From: Symsagittifera roscoffensis
Lineage: Eukaryota > Xenacoelomorpha > Acoela > Convolutidae
Direction of reading: 5' to 3'
Length of the DNA: 64,000 nucleotides
NCBI RefSeq assembly: GCF_963678635.1
Contig: NC_087064.1
Location: 68,872,123-68,936,122, forward strand
Positions 39,651 through 51,176 of this stretch are shown in pieces. Under the pieces are notes generated by a model. It did not search any database. It saw only the letters and a list, made by a program, of their open reading frames with translations, and was not told where the DNA came from. Positions within the stretch are counted from its first letter, which is position 1; every line of letters starts with the position of its first letter. A program made the translations under genes and the position numbers.

Positions 39651-39929
39651 TCAGTTTCCGGTGACGTTGTTCGTGGTGCAAACTCTTGGCAACTTCTGCT
39701 GTTTCGTCTCGTCTGAAACGCTCGCTTGTGCCACCGACTGTCTACTGTAAGACTGTACGACATAATTGACAATGTCACTGAAGTCCTGGAACTGATGACT
39801 CTGTTGGAACTGTTGGTGGTGTCTCGTTTGCAGATGTCTTCTTGAAGTGTCCTGGGAATGAATCTCTTCGAACTCAGTGGGTGCCACTAGCATCGTGTTT
39901 TGTTTCTGAAGAGTGCGCATTCGGCCAGT
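39651..39929 (-). CDS. Low-complexity gene, last exon
   Basis: Acceptor TTTTTTTAATTTAG, then 93 codons in phase 0 to TGA. It is Gln- and His-rich with no recognised motif. A minus-strand AATAAA lies just past the stop (39,641-39,646). Confidence 0.7.
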   Translation of the reverse strand, partial: TGRMRTLQKQNTMLVAPTEFEEIHSQDTSRRHLQTRHHQQFQQSHQFQDFSDIVNYVVQSYSRQSVAQASVSDETKQQKLPRVCTTNNVTGN

Positions 39930-42900
39930 CTAAATTAAAAAAAGTCAGACTGGTATGGGGATCGAACCTCGGAGAGGACGCAATGTGGAAAAGCGAGTGG
40001 TTTTACAGGAAGAGCTTTTTCAATACGCCCCAAATTTTTTTAATTGCAACTAAAAAAACGTTACCCTGAGTTCAATGAGTTTCTCAAGGCCATGTTTTGT
40101 CAGTTTTGTGTTCACTTTGTGTTAGCCTTGCGTGAATATGTTTTTGAATTACTGGCTTCTAAGGGGCAATCGATGCCCATACCTTGTAGTTCCCTATTTT
40201 GAGACTTGACGACGTGCTGCTATATGATTGTCTTTAAAAAGTTTAAGAAAACTGAAACTCTCGAAAAAACTAATCCAAGCGCTTCAACCGAATCAAAGCG
40301 CTTAGGTTGGGTCAGCTAAAAATAGTTAACTTAAAACAAAGGGGGAACCGATGGGTCGCCAATAAGTCGAATCCCTGAAGAAAAGGAAGGCGTCCTCTCA
40401 AGCCTACTCACCTCTCCCAAGTTTCCCTCCCCCCTAAGCCCGCTACTGCTCTAAAGGATGTAATTTCATCAGAGAAACCATCAACAGAACAGCCGACTAA
40501 CTTTCAGCAGCCAAAAATTATCGCAAATTTGCAGCAACAACCAAAAAACGCCGCGCAAATTGAACCATTTTGGCAAACTTACCTTTGACAACCTGGAATC
40601 GGTGTACCTTCTGCTAGTGGGAGAAATGGAAGCAGAAGAGTGACGTAACTCATTTGATCGTGGGAGACTTAGCCTGTCGCCCCTTGCCCCCACCCCTCCT
40701 TCAACCCCCTCGTATAGTCCAACTGTGAGACTGCCTCTGGACTCCTCTCTGATGACAGAAGCTATTTTGGGTTTGCTGGTGGATCGAGATACTATAGGGG
40801 GAGTTTTTTCTTCGCCCAAGCCCCAATTGACCCCACTGCCACTGAGCGAACACCTGGATAAACGTAGATTCTTCGGCTTTTTTTCCAGAGTTTCCCAGCC
40901 CCCTCGTAAAATTACAAAACAAAACTGTTCGAAAATTGTTTAAACGGAATTTTGCATATAAGAATTGTTGTGAAAATTTGTTCACCTTTTCACGCTGTTA
41001 CGTTTTGATGCAATTTTTAACATAAAAAATCATGTTAAATAGAATTCCATGAATTGAATTTCAGAAAAAAATCAAAGGGGGAACTGGAAAAAATCCGAAT
41101 CCTCGAATCAAGCATGAAAGTTTGAGGGCATAGAAACTTGATTTTCGAATGATTGTTTGCCAGAAAAAAAATACACCAAAAATGTGAAATTTACTCAAAA
41201 ATTTGTGTCCAAAACAAAATTGCCCCAAGTCAAGTTATCCAACTTTATCCAAGTTTAAGTTATTTTAGAGTTGCAGAAGCACTGCAAACACGTGCTTGCC
41301 CTCATGAGCTGGTAAAAACATCGCAAGTTTAAGGAGGACACTTTGTGATCCAAATTTCTGGGCATATTTTGTTTGGGTTTTTTCCAATCTTTTGGGCAAT
41401 TTTGTTGGACACAAATGTCAGGTACACAGGGTCGATGGTGGACTAGCGTTAAATCACTGATGTTTTATTTCTCAAATTATATAAAGTCTACCGCTTTCCA
41501 AAGAAAATTAGGTTCAAACAAGATAAGAGGTCTTTTAAAATTTTCTCCCTGTAATATCCAAATTAGGTATTAGAAGATCCAGAGAAAAAGAGACACTTGC
41601 CTTCGGTTATAGCTGGCTGGGTCTCCTTGAACGGAGAGGACTGAAGCGGAGGCTAAAATGGGGGCCGTATTTGGGTGATGCTTCATGGAAGCGGTTTGGT
41701 AGTGTAGCTCTTTATCATACTGCAGTTGTTTAGCTGGATCCGGTTGGTTTATCGATGAGTCATCTTTATGGACTTGGGCCAGAGATGGAGTGGCTGTGGT
41801 GACTGCTACTGTCATTGCAGAGCTGGTTGCACAAAGAGACGCGCTTCTGGGGACATTGGAATGGGTTTGAGTAAACGGACTGGCCAACGATGAAGATGAA
41901 TCTTGAACAGGATGAAAACTTGGATCAACCGTACAATTCCCCCACCCTCAAATCGGTTTAAGGGGGAGGAAATATGGGTTTTTTATAAGCTAAAAATTAT
42001 CCGTATCACTAAATAAAATTGAAATAAAATATTAATTTGTGTAACAAATAGCATAAAATGCAAGCCCGCATAAAAAAGTGTAAAAACCAATTCAATTTTA
42101 TTTGCCCGCTTGTATGAAATGCAAATTTTATACAGAATTGGGGAGGGCATTCTACGGCAGGTCACTAAGGGGGGGAGGGGGTAAGATTGTACGATTGATT
42201 CGAACATTAGTTTTAAGAAAATAAATTGAGAAATACACGACTTACATTCAATGCACTTTTTGGATCTACTATACAATCTCCCCCTCTCAACAAAGGAAGA
42301 GTGGTTTGTAAGGCAAAATCAATCTGCAAATTTTTGACCAATCAGAAAGTAGCAAAAATTGATTTCAAATCGAGAGCTTTGGTGGTAAATTATTGCTTTT
42401 GTCTATAGGGGTAGAAAGTCTTTAGTAGATACCATACGAGGGTATATTGTTAAGTATCTCCCACTTTTTATTGAGGACTCCTGTCTATGCTTTCAAGTTC
42501 TGCTTAAACCTGACCTGTGTTTGCAATTAAAAAGGAGAAATCTATGACTCTGAGAAGAATTTTGGCTAATGCAATTGTATTAGGTGCAAACTTTCGTCTC
42601 AATATTTGCTCGCAATGGTGCGAATTTTATCTTTTGGTGACTTAATTATACGCTAAATTGCTTTGAAAAAAAAATATTTTGAGACGGGATTATGTCATAG
42701 CAAGACTTCAAGGGTTTTTCCGCTATACAGCCAAAATAGATACAGTGCTGATTTAAAATATCCGATCAAAATGAATCAAATTTGAATTTGGGCTGAGATA
42801 AGGCCAAAACTGATGAACAAAAAAAGCTAAGAATTTTACCAGAGTTATTATAGCGCAGCAATTGGTTAGCGAATTTCGGGACTAAAACTTTATCCCAGAA

Positions 42901-45094
42901 ATGAGTCCTTTTGGCTTCTCTAAGTCAATCAAAATTTACGTTAAATCTAATGAGTTAAAAAAGTGAAATTTAATTTAAAGTCAACCTCTCACTCACGCAA
43001 ACAAAGTTTTTTAAAAGAACACCCGCACCGGAGTTCCATGGATAATAATCGATTATATTGGATTTTTGTTGACAATATCAATAAAACTACAAAAATAATC
43101 GATTATAATCGATTTAAAATGGATTATAATGATACTATTTCTCTAAGCAATATAATCCCAATATAATAGATTATAATGGATTATAATCGATTATTTTTGA
43201 AAGAGAATAAAATTTGTTTTTAAAGCAAAATATTCCATTTTTAATTGATTATAATCGATTATAATTGATTATAATTGCGAATTTCTTCTTTTAAATTTTC
43301 AGGAAAACTGTTACCAATGTCAGGTGCTTAGTATGGAATAAATTAAATTCAATATATATTTTCATAATTTTTTTTGACAAAATTTTTTTCAAATTTTCGA
43401 AATTTTTTTTTAGAAATTGTGCGACCTCAAATTGACTTTAAAACGCAAATAGACCCAAACATGACAAAATATGACTAATAATCCTTCGTAATTTTATATT
43501 ATTTCAACCTGCCCTGGAACGTTTATATTACCCAGACCTGGAACGTTTATATTACCCAGACCTGGAACGTTTATATTACCCAGACCTGGAACGTTTATAT
43601 TATACCCAAAACTTTACCCTGCATGTTTTTAGGAAAACTTAGTAATCTTACATTTTTAAACTTGCTTTTTTCTTCCAGACATAGAAAGAACTAAAAATAG
43701 AATAGCCTAATTAACGAAAAAAAAATGGAATATAATGGATTTTCTTGACAAAATAGTCGATTATATTGAAGAAAAAAATGGATAATAATGGATTATAATG
43801 GATTATAATGGATTTTTATTTTTCAAAAAAAATCGATTTTAATGACCACATAATCGATTACGTGGTCTAAATTTGCCACAATAATGGATTATAATGGATT
43901 ATAATGGATTATAATGACAACATTTCAGACAACATTTTTCCAATATAATCGATTATTATCCATGGAACTCCGGTGCGGGCAGTCTACAAACAAATTGCGC
44001 AAATTGTTAAAGAGTTGTTTTAAAAGAAAAAAAGGGATGTTTTATTTTAGTAAAAATAACATTGTCTATCAATCAAAAATAGATGTTTCTTAAAATATTT
44101 TGGTGTTTTGACCCTTCCTAAACTTCAGCTACGTAAGAGAGGCTAGGCTGACTTTGATATAATTTTCAAGACGTTTGTTACACCGCAATGTCAAACTTGA
44201 GATTGAAATCGATTTAAATAGATATTTTTACAGATAATCTAGAATAGAAAGCGATTTACGATAGAATGGATTAAATGAACTTTAACGGTAGAAAACAAAA
44301 CCGATTTTGTTGCCTAAAAGTTGAAGACAAAACTTGATTTGAATTGATATAAATCGATTTTGTTGTTAGTAAAACTCGGACAAAAATGAAAACAAAATAA
44401 GTTGACAAAACATGGATTTAAACCAAATTAGAATCGATTCAAATTGGCATTTTAATTTACATTTTGTATCAAACCAAATGAATTTTCAAGCGATTCAAAT
44501 CAATTTTTTAGGTCTTTGCTACATTATCTGCATAATTTTTTTTCATTTTTGGGTCGGATACGAAAAAGCACGACTTCCAAAGTCCAATCTAAAGGAGTCC
44601 AAATAAAATCAGTCAAGTTTCAAATTTCTCTTTTATCCAAGGCAGTCGAACCCTTTTTATGTGATAAATGTAAGTAAGTGCGGCTGTTTTCCAGTTTCCC
44701 TTCCCAAACAAAATGGGCAAAATTAATTAAACAGAAAAAAGTTTACAAATGGCTTTTTGGTTCCAATTTTTTTGCAAAAATTAAAAAGGGGAACTAACAA
44801 AAAGCCGTAAATAGTCTAACCTGGTTCTCCTGACATCATTGATACCATCTCCACTTGTGTATGTGCCTGAGATGGCTTAGATTTCCCCCTTATCGACTGG
44901 TTGAGACCCAAAAACCGGGCCAGTATACCCTGGACCACTATTCTCGTCTGCCGGACTCTTTTGCTCCTCTTGCTCGTATCTTCATTAGAATCGGTGTGTT
45001 GATTTTCTTTCTGCAGCTGTTGTTTGCGCGTTGATTTAGCGTTTCTGCTTTTGGGCTCTTTTCCAGTCTTTTGTATTTTTTTTAAATTGCTATT
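39651..45094 (-). CDS. Four-exon chain for a low-complexity protein, function unknown
   Basis: Exons 44,821-45,094, 41,601-41,901, 40,583-40,853 and 39,651-39,929 join in phase and end at TGA 39,651-39,653. The first is Lys/Arg-rich with a hydrophobic piece near IVVQGILARFLG. The second and third are Ser/Thr/Pro/Ala-rich. The last is Gln/His-rich with a short ordered part around FSDIVNYVVQSY. The intron between 41,601 and 40,853 needs a GC donor (CGAAG/GCAAGT); with the nearby GT instead, the next exon hits a stop. I recognise no domain. No start codon is visible, so the 5' end is missing. The chain may be the C-terminal extension of the calmodulin-like gene directly upstream on the same strand. 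Confidence 0.7.
40583..40853 (-). CDS. Low-complexity gene, penultimate exon
   Basis: Acceptor TTATCCAG/GTGTTCG and a strong donor TCAAAG/GTAAGT. The open frame reads SLSGSGVNWGLGEEKTPP and onward and is Ser/Arg-rich. It is entered from a split AG/G codon, which requires the upstream GC donor. Confidence 0.72.
41601..41901 (-). CDS. Low-complexity gene, second exon of the chain
   Basis: Acceptor CCTGTTCAAG completes a GAT codon with the preceding exon. It encodes a Ser/Thr/Ala-rich stretch ending GDPASYNRR, then a GC donor, AG/GCAAGT, in a consensus-perfect context for GC-AG introns. Confidence 0.72.
42743..42930 (+). mobile_element. Partial copy of the TA-flanked inverted-repeat family
   Basis: TA then CAGTGCTGATTTAAAATATC matches the end of the elements at 12,021 and 59,250. 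Similarity continues through ACCAGAGTTATTATAGCGCAG and ATCCCAGAAATGAGTC. The right half is missing. Confidence 0.6.
43022..43979. mobile_element. 958-bp element with perfect 41-bp terminal inverted repeats
   Basis: The left end starts CCCGCACCGGAGTTCCATGG at 43,022. The right end is its exact reverse complement, finishing CCATGGAACTCCGGTGCGGG at 43,979. At least 41 bases match without a mismatch, so the element is young. The interior is full of near-palindromic ATAATCGATTATAATGG words and has no transposase frame. CA borders both sides, which may be a 2-bp duplication. The class is not recognised. Confidence 0.85.
43513..43608. repeat. 24-bp minisatellite, four copies
   Basis: CCTGGAACGTTTATATTACC plus CAGA repeats head to tail at 43,513, 43,537 and 43,561 with no differences. 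A fourth, slightly altered copy is at 43,585. It lies in the middle of the 958-bp inverted-repeat element. Confidence 0.95.
44821..45094 (-). CDS. Low-complexity gene, first visible exon (Lys/Arg-rich)
   Basis: Acceptor CTTCCATCACAG and donor GAACCAG/GTTAGA; only one frame is open. The basic stretch includes STRKQQLQKENQ and TSKRSKRVRQTR. Using instead the AG five bases on (start 45,089) would put it in phase with a donor at the end of the fourth EF-hand exon (45,660), which would fuse the two chains. Confidence 0.65.
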
Positions 45095-45610
45095 CTGTGA
45101 TGGAAGGGAAGAACCTATCCGCTAGTTTTGCTTGAAATATTACCCCCAAAAAATTCTACATAGAATCAAGTGTTTTTTCATATTAAAGCCCTATGGATTG
45201 TGATTCGAACTCTAAAAAAATTGAGATTTTTTTTCAGTTTTTTTTGTTTTTTTTTCCTCTTTGTGTTTGAATATCCTTTCTGAATCCCTGGTGGTCGGGA
45301 AGTTTCGTGCTAGTTGGATAGCAACTGGCTATTCTTGTTCTTGCTAATCATTATACTTTATAACCTATACTTCTTGTATTTTATTTTTGATTTATCATTT
45401 TCACTTTTATTGCACAATCAACGAGAATTATCAACTGAATAGATCCCCCTCAAGCATATAATGGCGCCAAAAGCGCGTCTAGAAAAAAATTAGGTTTTTC
45501 GACTGAAAATGGATGTCGTTAGCAAAATCGTTTGCTTTAGCAAAAAGTGGGTTTTTTGGGTGTTTGTGCGGCGAGGGGGTCAAATCCTTAATAGCACGTT
45601 TCAGCATGCC

Positions 45611-45811
45611 TTAGTTTTTTATAAAAGTATTGAGGATCAGCGCTCCGTTGGAAAAGAACCTATATCTGAAGTTGCTTCTGTTGTGTCTGTGATATTGTCG
45701 GGCCACTGTCTCCCAGTACTTCTCCGTAGATGGACACCATTGGCGGAATGTGACGTCATACTGCACCACACCCCTGCACTCCCTGTCCGCCACGCGCACC
45801 AATTCCTCTAT
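45611..45811 (-). CDS. Calmodulin-like exon with degenerate fourth EF-hand
   Basis: Acceptor TTTTTGCAG, then [20 protein letters not shown], aligning with the last calmodulin EF-hand. An unrelated Tyr/Arg-rich extension follows. Either a donor at TATAG/GTTCTT ends it at 45,660, or translation runs on to TAA at 45,611-45,613. No poly(A) signal follows the stop, which mildly favours splicing onward. Confidence 0.7.
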   Translation of the reverse strand: MEELVRVADRECRGVVQYDVTFRQWCPSTEKYWETVARQYHRHNRSNFRYRFFSNGALILNTFIKN

Positions 45812-48800
45812 CTGCAAAAAGAACTTGTCTTGTTTAACCTGTCCACGGAAGTCAACTCCTGGCTTATCACAGGAGCCAGGCCTCGCGAGGGGGAAAACCC
45901 ATGAAAAACTCTCTAATAAATAGGACCCTAACGATGTTTACAAAGGCGAGAAAGTATCCAGGGACGCAATCCTCCAATCAGTCAACCACCATATCCCCTG
46001 CGGCCGCCGCAAATCCGAGAAAGCCTGCATTCCAGACGAAGCCAAAGTCTTAATCAAACAACGCGACCACATTAGACTCATTGAACCCACCGGCCCCAAC
46101 ATTACCGCTCTCAACAAAAATATAGCAAAATATCCAATGCTAATCAGGAGAAAACTTGGCGCGAATTCGGGACTTCGAGTAGCCATAGAACCAACGTCAG
46201 CAAACTTTGGCAATTAGTGCACACTTTGAACGATTCACGCCCCGAAGACTCAAACCACAATATACTTCCCAACTCAAAGTCCCTCACTGACCCCTTTTCA
46301 ATAGCGAACGTATTTAATGTTCAACTCACTCTTCGCGCTAACACACAAAACTTGCAAACGGAATCGTAACATAAAGAGATACGCAAGGCAACTCTCCTTT
46401 GTAGATGCGCCTCAGTTTTCTACTGTTGAAATGAAGAAATGCAAAAAAAAATGACGCGTCCATCTCAAGTTTTCGGTCTCAATGGGCTTGCAATGACTCA
46501 CTTGAAACATCTCAAAAAAACTGCCCTTGACTTCCTCACTAAAGTCATAAATCTAATTTGCGCGCTTCGCAGATCCCATCAATTTTGAAAACAGTCTCCA
46601 TACTTCCCCTCGATAAACCCTTTAAAGACCCCACTCTGTCTAAATCTTATCGCCCTATTTCCCTACTCAGCCCAGTTATCAAAATTGTTGAAGCACTCCT
46701 CATTCCTCAAATAAAACAACACCTAAAACATAAGCCACACCAACACGCTTCCTGCCCCTGCACTCCACCAGCGTCATAACCTCCTTAGACAATTTATTTT
46801 CTCATGGTTTTGTTCAAAAATTGCCCCTAAAAGAACACTTTTTGTAGCTTTAGATCTATTAAAAGCCTTCGGTTGCTTGAGCCAGCATTCCGGCATTGAA
46901 AAATTGACAAACTCCTTAATGCCTGAACCTACCAGCCGCTGGCTAAGCAACTATTTCAGCGGTAAACAGGTCAGATCCTTTTTCAGAGACCATCTAACCA
47001 AAGCGAGAATAGTCAGCAGTGGAGTCTCTCAAGGCTCAGTCATATCCCCCACACTCTCAAGTACTATGACCGCGATTCCCTTTCTTGAAAATAAAACCAT
47101 TATATCATATCCAGAGGGTTTCAATGTCTAGACTCAACGCACAAATATCAAAACTCTATCTTTTTCTCTCTCCGCTTATCTAGACTCCATTTACACCTTC
47201 TTCGACACTTTCAATTTGAAATTTTTTCTCTCCAAATGCTCAGTAACACTATTCTTACGTGGCTCAAAAAACTAGAAGACTCACACCAAGTCAAACTCCA
47301 GTACACTCTGCTCCCACTGGACCACAACTCCAAAAAACTATGACTCAACTTAGACCCATGCATATATTCACTGCACTGCTAGATTCAAGCTACTAAAGGC
47401 AAGAATCGTAGCTCAGTCCTGAAAATATGGAAACCTTTCTAATTATGCACAAAGCTATGATTAGACAAAATGTAGAGTACGCCGCCCCAGCATGGTCACA
47501 AAATCAGCACTACCTCCATCCAAAATTTACAAACTGTACGTAAAGCCGCCCTCCGCACTGTAAATGGGTGCACTAAAAGTACAAAATTCAAACACCTAAA
47601 TACTAAATGCCTTCCTGTAAAACATGCCTTTCTGTAAAACATCATATAAAGCTACTCTTTTCCCAATACTATTCAAGTTGCCATCTACACAACCAAGCCG
47701 GAAGAACAAATAAAACCCTCTATCTAAAGCCACCATGCGGGTCTCCTAACAGGTTTGATCGACCCCAACGAGTACATCGACAAGTATGATCGTTTTTCTA
47801 GCTCAGACAAAATTATCTAGTTATTATTATCTTGCGATATCACATAATTTATCTTGAAATCAAAAATGTCAAATAATTTTTTTTGGAGATTTGGCATAAG
47901 CATTTTTTGGGGATTCGATTGACGGCTAAAATGTATTTAAAATGTATATCAATCGAATGCCATTTTTTGTTCTTGAAAATTGCAAAAAGGTAAAACACAA
48001 AGTAAAAAAAGTTTAAACAAAGTATCTGAAAGTATAAAAAAAAGTTGATCATAAATTATACGTAACTCAAAAGATAAAACAAAACATCATTACAGAACGT
48101 ATGTTCCGTACCTCTTCCTCGCTCATCTTGGACAGTCGGAGGATACTGCGCATCTGGTCCGTGTCTATCTCTCCAAGGTTGTCTTTATCGAACACCTACA
48201 AAAAGACAGCAGGGTTTGTAGCGACAAAAAGAAGCACATATTCCATTTAGTAAAAGAACTTTGATAGCTGAAAGTATGTACGCCTTTTTTGAGTTTTAAT
48301 TATTCCAATCGTTTCGAATTATTCAAACTTCGAATTACTCGATTGTTATCGTTCAAATAAAAATTGCAACTATAAATAATGTTTTCATAAAAAGATGTTC
48401 ATCAAACTTACAAGTGCACCATATTAAGTGTGCTCTTCATTCATAGCACATGTTGTTTTTAATACCTTGAATGCACTTCTGAGTTCCTCCTCCGAGTCAG
48501 TATCTCTCATCTTCTTCGCCATCATGTACAGGAACTCACTGAAGTCTATAGTGTGCGACCCTAAAAACAAATAACATGCAAAAATTTTCAAACAAGAGCT
48601 CAGATATAATCTTTCAACTTTAAAATCATTTATGCGCGAACGAGATATACGATACACAAAAGAGCCGATCATTTTTTTACGGAGAGCCGCTGTTGTTCCC
48701 ATGCAAATGAACTACATGGACGTTTTTTGATTATTTTTCTGGGGCTGAGAATTGTTGCCTCACTTTAGGTTACAAGCACCACAAGTTTATTCTGCAACAA

Positions 48801-49496
48801 GATTCAAAGCAAGCATAAACAAATAAAGAAAGAGATAAATGAAAAACTTTTTAAGGCTTCTGAACAATTAATTTTCGACCACACCGATCTTCGACTCTTA
48901 ACAATACGCCACCAACCAACCAAGAGCCTCCCTTGTGTTCATTAATTTAGTGCAACCACTCAAACTGACACAAAGTGTACCAGCACTGTCCACTACTTTC
49001 CTCGTATTAGCCCATTATTATCTCATTAGCCCAATTTAACCATTCTTTCTCATTAGTCCTGCCCGTTTTACCCTCCAACCCTTTCTCCAGCGCTGCTCCC
49101 CCTTCTCCGAGTGAAACTCTTTTCAGGGTTCGGGTGTTAAACCCGTTTTGTTCATTAAATCAAAAAACAACACTCAAAAAAATATAAACGGAAAATAATA
49201 TTCACCACATAAAAAAAAATTTATTCACTAGTTGCTATTTTTTCACTGCTAAAAAAATTTTCACTTCTATGTCATGCGCGATTTAAAACAACCCCGTCCC
49301 CACTCTGCCACTATCCCTCCAATAGAGCCTTTACAACCCCCCCCCCCCTTACCGTCAATGTCGACATCCTTGATCATGTCAGTGAGGTCTGTGTCGGTGG
49401 GGTGCTGTCCCAGACTCCTCATCACAGTCCCTATCTCCTCAACCGTGATCGATCCATCCCCGTCTCTGTCGAACAGTCGAAAGGCCTCTCGCCACT
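45611..49496 (-). CDS. Divergent calmodulin-like protein, partial (first exon not found)
   Basis: Exons 49,353-49,496, 48,466-48,560, 48,112-48,195 and about 45,660-45,811 (or on to a stop at 45,611) join in phase and spell four EF-hands in the calmodulin layout. Loop 1 ([12 protein letters not shown]) is canonical. Loop 2 ([12 protein letters not shown]) has His in place of the usual Gly at position 6. Loop 3 ([12 protein letters not shown]) ends in Gln instead of Glu. Loop 4 ([12 protein letters not shown]) has lost most ligands. So two sites probably bind calcium well and the C-terminal lobe probably does not. That points to a specialised calmodulin relative rather than calmodulin. The N-terminal exon before the first loop was not located. 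The intron between loops 3 and 4 holds a dead LINE. Confidence 0.82.
45950..47790 (+). pseudogene. Degenerate non-LTR retrotransposon (LINE) pol
   Basis: Broken frames in three phases line up with a LINE polyprotein: a linker with [12 protein letters not shown] and LNKNIAKY near 46,050-46,130, reverse transcriptase [16 protein letters not shown] near 46,650, [13 protein letters not shown] near 47,020, and the C-terminal signature [11 protein letters not shown] near 47,540. The YADD catalytic block is not readable, and stops and frameshifts are many. The pattern suggests the Jockey/I side of LINEs. It sits in sense opposite to the host gene, within its third-to-fourth EF-hand intron. Confidence 0.8.
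48112..48195 (-). CDS. Calmodulin-like exon, EF-hand 3
   Basis: Acceptor TTTTTGTAG and donor GAAGAG/GTACGG bound 28 codons, from [14 protein letters not shown] to SKMSEEE. Loop position 12 is Gln rather than Glu. Confidence 0.88.
48466..48560 (-). CDS. Calmodulin-like exon, EF-hand 2
   Basis: Acceptor TTTGTTTTTAG and donor TTCAAG/GTATTA bound 95 bases, in phase with a split Gly codon. It encodes [15 protein letters not shown] and the linker helix [10 protein letters not shown]. Confidence 0.9.
49353..49496 (-). CDS. Calmodulin-like exon, EF-hand 1
   Basis: Acceptor CTGTGTTTAG and donor ATTGACG/GTAAGG. It encodes [20 protein letters not shown] and the start of EF-hand 2 (DVDID). It enters mid-codon, so at least one upstream exon exists, beyond 49,497. 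Confidence 0.9.
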
Positions 49497-50513
49497 CTAA
49501 ACACAGATTTTGTTAAAGAGAGGGGGGAGGGAGAGATTCTTTACTAGATACCACATAGGGTGGAAATAGTAAATGAATAAATAAATAAATTTGTTCCGCA
49601 GTAATCCAACAATAAATAAAACTTATCATTGAAAGATAAACAACTTTAGCACGCGCAGAAAGTATTTCAACCTGTTGAAGCGCCGCTGAGAATTCTCTAT
49701 TAATTACTATCTTATCCTAGATTTATTGGTAAATCTATAAACTATTTATCCAGAAAAAAATATAGAATAAAATAAATTGAAATAATGTTTTTTTGTTTTG
49801 ATTGCTTTATATCAATTTACACGATATGTTTTTTCGGATGTAAGCTTTATGATCCAATGATTTTTTTTCTAACATCTCAATGCTTGTTCAAAGAACTCTT
49901 GAAAACATTTGAAACCTTGATAACATTCAATGAACACATTTGATGGCCGTCAATTACAGGGTCAAGGTTTCCGACTTAAGTTGCGACCGAACACGATCGC
50001 TCGAGATACCGCTACCCAAATTTTGCAGTCGCGTCGATAATAATAGCCTGAGGCTGCGATTTGAGTCCTCATTAACGCCCAAGACCAAACTGTCTCGTTT
50101 TGAACTAAATTTCAGATGAAATTTTAATTAAGAAAAAAAAACAGGGTAAGAGTTAGGGGAAAGAGGCATGATATTATTATTGCCAAATTTTGCTCAACAA
50201 CCCCCTTTGGAAATCATAAAACCACCTTAACTGCCAATTTGGGGTAATTAAAATGCGAAATATTGGGTAGTTATAACACGGGCAAGAAGCAAATTAAGGC
50301 GTTCCAATTTGAATTGAGGCCAGTAAATTAATCCTATCATCACAAAACGACACGCTAAACATACCCTTCGTATTTTACAAAAAAAAACTGTTTCTTCCTT
50401 TTTCTCAGTTATTGTCAATTATTTAAACAAAAAAAAAATTAAAAATTCAGTTGGCCTTAAATTTAGTCAAAAAATTGAGGGCTCCGCCCTGATATACGTG
50501 CAGTCTTGATGTT
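49497..50513. other. Non-coding stretch upstream of EF-hand 1
   Basis: AT-rich, with no exon that I can support. A short orphan end of repeat family R1 (GGGCTCCGCCCTGATATACG...CAGTCTTG, 50,480-50,508) abuts the full copy that follows. Confidence 0.5.
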
Positions 50514-51043
50514 ACGACTTTCGATACGAAAGTAACGGAATATTTGTGCTCGGGGTGGGTTTTTTTTTCTTCAGACAAATTTCGACTTTTTAACTAGCCA
50601 TTTTTGACGGAATTTTTTTATATCATTCGAAAGGTATTGTTGTCTTGAGCTTAAATTTGAAAAGATATTTCACCTGTGATCATTTTTCGTAAAGTTACGG
50701 GGGTTTAAAAATTGCCATTTTGGCCAATTTGGGACAATTAACGCGCGATATATTTCGCGCTATTAAAGCGTAAGCGGAGAGTTAATCCGTCTTAGAAATC
50801 GTTCCAAATTGATTGAAAGAAACTTATTTGCCATAATTGATTTGTTACAAGGAGCGAAATCTATCCTTTTGTACTTAATATAGCGTGTGGGGGGATGATT
50901 TTCATTTAAAAAAATCAAACTTTAGAAGAAAAAAAAATTCATTTTGTTTTATTTCATTTAATTTCTTAAATGTTATTACTGCTCCATAAACATTAAAAGG
51001 CGGTCGGAACATTCAGGGCTTTGCCCTGATACGAGCAGTCTTG
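50514..51043 (+). mobile_element. Dispersed repeat family R1, copy B
   Basis: It starts with the palindrome CTTTCGATACGAAAG and ends with the hairpin CAGGGCTTTGCCCTG followed by ATACGAGCAGTCTTG. The interior matches copies A, C and D. Non-coding. An unequal pair of hairpin-bearing ends and no clear inverted termini loosely recall Helentron-type non-autonomous elements; unproven. Confidence 0.85.
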
Positions 51044-51176
51044 TTCAGTTTTATCGATGGTTTGAGCTTTCTTTAAAAAAACTAGAATCACAAGAAAAAT
51101 GCAGCTGCAAAGTTGATTTTAACGTCTAGCTGATAATACATCGCCCTCGGTTAAATAAAAGAGCACAAAAATTGAA

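Noticed and set aside
40400-40450. hAT-like end CCCCCCTAAGCCCGCTACTG
   Set aside because: Only one end is visible, with no partner or duplication, so no element can be drawn.
43513-43608. Possible CRISPR-like array
   Set aside because: Repeats are directly adjacent without spacers and lie in a eukaryotic transposon; it is a minisatellite.
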